The notes under the pieces are model-generated. The model worked only from the letters and a program-made list of their open reading frames with translations, ran no database searches and was not told the origin of the DNA. This document shows, in pieces, positions 61,806 through 64,000 of a DNA stretch of 64,000 nt. Origin of the DNA: an uncultured Eubacterium sp. (GTDB taxonomy: Bacteria; Bacillota; Clostridia; Lachnospirales; Lachnospiraceae); NCBI GenBank assembly GCA_910577225.1, contig CAJTMV010000006.1, positions 62,001 through 126,000 on the forward strand. Reading direction: 5' to 3'. A program made the position numbers and the translations under genes. Within the stretch, counting starts at the first letter, position 1, and the number at the start of each line of letters is the position of its first letter.

Positions 61806-63092
61806 CTATTTCGGTTTTTGTACCATAACCGAAACACCGTCCGGAATAATCGCGATATGCGCGTTGTGACCTTTTTCCTGCAGAGCTGCTTCCAAAGCCT
61901 CATTCACATCTGCAGCTGTCTGAAATCCCATCTCACGAGCCATACTGCGGTATTTTTCACACATAACGTAGATGACCTTATGATGGATTAAAATACGGCT
62001 TTGTATCTGATATTCCCACTGATCTGGCTTTGTTTCATCCTGCGGTACTTTTAAAATCTCTTCCATAAGCGCCTGTGGACTCTCACACTCTTTGAGCGCA
62101 TGATAAAATCCCTCGCCGCCGTGACCGTCTCCGCAGTCTGATACCATAATAAGAATACCATCGTCTGCAGAAGCTGCTTCTGCTGCCGTCATTCCTTTTA
62201 CTGACTGGTACATATTCTGATCCAGAGGATATCCGCCGTTTGTGGATATTGCAATATCCGCCGGCTTTTCTGGTATCACCTGACAGTATTGCCGGAGGAA
62301 CCGGCAGCCGGCTGCATGCGCCTTTACAGCGCTGCCGGCCACGGCATGGACGACCTTTTTATCGGAATCTATGACTACGTTTACAATATAAGCCAGTTTT
62401 GCCATCTGTGCAGCCGCGAGCATATCCCGGTGAATCGGGTTATTTTCCAGTATCCCGGTGCGGCTGTACGGGGAATCAATAAATGCAGAACAATGGTTAC
62501 CCAGTACCGTTACCCTGCTGGATACACCTGGCAGCACACTTTTACGTCCGCCGGAAAATCCTGCAAAAAAATGTGTCTCAATAAATCCTTCACTGACGAG
62601 TAAATCAGCGTCTGCAGCAATTTTATTAATCAGCAGCGGCGCGCCGGAAGGCAGCGTGCCAAGGCTGGTCATTGCGTTTTTGTCCGAACTGTCATGTATC
62701 ACAATATTTTCATGACAGACAATCTCTTCCCCAAATTTATTTACAAGCTCTTCTCTTGTCGTTGCTCTGTGAAATCCGGTTGCAATTAAAAGCGTAATAT
62801 TGGCCTGTGGATTTCCTTCGCGAATTTCCTGCAGCATAAACGGTATGATATGTCTGCTCGGCACCGGCCTGGTATGATCGGAACATATAATGACTACATT
62901 TTGTCTGCCTGCGGAAAGCTCTGACAGCTTTGGGGAATCGATCGGATGTGCCATTGCTTCCCGCACAAGCGCATCCTCGCTCTGATTCGTTTTCGGCATC
63001 GACGAAATCGATGACTCTAATATCTCATAATCCAGTGTATCATCCAGATGCAGCATCATACCGTCTCTGGAATATGGCAATTTTATATCCAT
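61806..63092 (-). CDS. larA: Nickel-pincer lactate racemase family protein
   Basis: 428 residues, of the LarA (DUF2088) family that interconverts D- and L-lactate or related 2-hydroxyacids using a nickel pincer cofactor. Residues critical in Lactiplantibacillus plantarum LarA are found at the same numbers: His108 (ATGFHR), His174 (IETH), Lys184 (SGGRKS, cofactor attachment) and His200 (LGNHCS, nickel ligand). DHTRPVP at 72-78 is also family-specific. LarA needs LarB, LarC and LarE for the cofactor; none is in this window. It lies 62 bp downstream of an acyl-CoA dehydrogenase gene. Substrate may be another hydroxyacid. Confidence 0.93.
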   Translation of the reverse strand: MDIKLPYSRDGMMLHLDDTLDYEILESSISSMPKTNQSEDALVREAMAHPIDSPKLSELSAGRQNVVIICSDHTRPVPSRHIIPFMLQEIREGNPQANITLLIATGFHRATTREELVNKFGEEIVCHENIVIHDSSDKNAMTSLGTLPSGAPLLINKIAADADLLVSEGFIETHFFAGFSGGRKSVLPGVSSRVTVLGNHCSAFIDSPYSRTGILENNPIHRDMLAAAQMAKLAYIVNVVIDSDKKVVHAVAGSAVKAHAAGCRFLRQYCQVIPEKPADIAISTNGGYPLDQNMYQSVKGMTAAEAASADDGILIMVSDCGDGHGGEGFYHALKECESPQALMEEILKVPQDETKPDQWEYQIQSRILIHHKVIYVMCEKYRSMAREMGFQTAADVNEALEAALQEKGHNAHIAIIPDGVSVMVQKPK

Positions 63093-63154
63093 ATGATCTA
63101 CCTCTCGCCAGTACTATATGTCTCTGCAACTGTACTGGTATTCCAAAAATCCTG

Positions 63155-64000
63155 TTATTTCACGCCCATCCATCCGGCAATTACCATCATCTGTACTTCT
63201 GAAGTGCCTTCGTAGATTTCTGTTATTTTAGCGTCGCGCATCATTCTTTCTATCGGATATTCTCTCGAATAGCCATATCCGCCGTACAGCTGCAGACAAC
63301 GACGCGTAACGTCCGATGCGTTTCTGGAAGCTACCAGCTTTGCCATTGCAGCTTTGTGTGAAAATGGTTCATGATCGTCTTTTGCACATGCTGCCTGATA
63401 CAGCAGTAGTTTTGCCGCCTCTGTATTCGCTTTCATCTGTGCCAGTTCAAACTGCGTATTCTGGAACTGTGAAAGACGACGGCCAAACTGCTTTCTTTCC
63501 TGCACATATTTTACGGTTTCTTCAATCGCCCCTTCTGCAATACCGACTGCCTGCGCTGCAATACCTACCCGTCCGCCGTCCAGCGTCATCATGGCGTATT
63601 TAAATCCTTTGCCAGGCTCTCCCACAAGATTTTCCTTTGGTACGATACAGTCTTCAAATATCAGTTCACATGTAGAAGACGCCCGAATCCCCATCTTATC
63701 TTCCTTTTTTCCAATAGAAAATCCCTGAAAGCCTTTTTCTACGATAAACGCTGAAATTCCTTTTGTTCCCTGTGATTTATCTGTCATTGCGAGTACAAAA
63801 AATACGTCTGCCGCTCCCGCGTTCGTGATAAAGATTTTTGATCCGTTTAATACCCAGTGATCGCCGGCGTCTGTCGCTACAGTCTGCTGTCCGGAAGCGT
63901 CCGTCCCGGCATTTGGTTCCGTCAGGGCAAATGCGCCAAGCCACTCCCCGGAGCATAATTTGGGCAGATACTTTTTCTTTTGTTCTTCAGAACCAAACTG
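63155..64000 (-). CDS. Acyl-CoA dehydrogenase, N-terminal part outside the window
   Basis: 281 visible residues of a flavoenzyme that oxidises acyl-CoA to enoyl-CoA. The visible part begins in the middle domain (GAFALTEPNAGTDAS, binding FAD), continues with TLDGGRVGIAAQAVGIAEGA, and ends in the C-terminal helical domain with QLYGGYGYSREYPIERMMRDAKI and the catalytic-type Glu in IYEGTSEVQ. The sequence is close to short-chain (butyryl-CoA) dehydrogenases; the electron-transfer flavoprotein genes that usually follow are absent, and larA follows instead. The upstream part, including the start codon, lies beyond 64000. Confidence 0.92.
   Translation of the reverse strand, partial: QFGSEEQKKKYLPKLCSGEWLGAFALTEPNAGTDASGQQTVATDAGDHWVLNGSKIFITNAGAADVFFVLAMTDKSQGTKGISAFIVEKGFQGFSIGKKEDKMGIRASSTCELIFEDCIVPKENLVGEPGKGFKYAMMTLDGGRVGIAAQAVGIAEGAIEETVKYVQERKQFGRRLSQFQNTQFELAQMKANTEAAKLLLYQAACAKDDHEPFSHKAAMAKLVASRNASDVTRRCLQLYGGYGYSREYPIERMMRDAKITEIYEGTSEVQMMVIAGWMGVK

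Overview
The window looks like a chromosomal segment of a Clostridia bacterium, most likely a gut member of the Lachnospiraceae. This is inferred from gene content (AgrB/AgrC/AgrD-like peptide signalling, LytTR regulators, many ABC exporters, a T-box leader, GH51 and pentose-use genes, LarA, an acyl-CoA dehydrogenase of the butyrate type), from strong AGGAGG-type ribosome binding sites and from moderate GC. No rRNA, CRISPR array or intact transposase was seen. One tRNA (Leu, CAA) is present.

Layout. 1-1.8 kb: copper P-type ATPase (cut by the window edge) with its CsoR repressor and an operator inside the promoter spacer. 2.0-5.6 kb: heterodimeric multidrug ABC exporter behind a hairpin-plus-T-run attenuator. 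5.6-8.6 kb: a MITE-like element, a broken AAA-ATPase-like gene, a secreted C39-like protease and a lipoprotein. 8.7-12.2 kb: recQ, tRNA-Leu, a DinJ/YafQ-type toxin-antitoxin pair. 12.7-18.7 kb: a methyltransferase, then a two-component system and a MacB/BceAB-type ABC pump sharing an 11-bp-phased operator. 18.8-25.4 kb: a leftward cell-surface locus (DUF362 lipoprotein, glucan-binding-type repeats, two transglutaminase-like proteins, MBOAT plus AlgX/DHHW acetylation pair). 25.5-28.9 kb: argJ, a 59-residue [2Fe-2S] BFD-like protein missed by ordinary length cut-offs, and a GH51 arabinofuranosidase.

29.0-34.7 kb is an AT-rich island holding the most interesting system: two radical SAM/SPASM enzymes, a 55-residue three-cysteine precursor peptide, a subtilisin-like protease whose C-terminus resembles an acyl-carrier-like domain, and a peptidase-less ABC exporter. 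It reads as a complete RiPP (ribosomally made, post-translationally modified peptide) pathway that I cannot match to a named class. It is followed by a BceAB-like ABC pump (34.9-38.1 kb) and a chemoreceptor.

39.9-47.3 kb: an ABC exporter pair, then an agr-type quorum-sensing system with unusual order (agrA, agrD, agrC leftward, agrB divergent); agrD is a 55-residue ORF whose expected ring cysteine is replaced by Ser/Thr, and LytTR-type direct repeats lie before both agrB and agrD. 47.7-51.0 kb: intact AAA-ATPase/PD-(D/E)XK protein and a second LytTR regulator with a kinase lacking membrane segments. 51.1-54.5 kb: an ABC-2 exporter operon preceded by a structured RNA of unknown class with a terminator/antiterminator layout, then a proline-type T-box leader in front of a dead proS fragment. 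54.6-56.7 kb: an Rpn-like nuclease remnant and a PadR/HAAS pair. 56.7-61.4 kb: xylulokinase, L-fucose/L-arabinose isomerase-family enzyme, AraC and GntR regulators. 61.8-64 kb: lactate racemase LarA and an acyl-CoA dehydrogenase (cut by the window edge).
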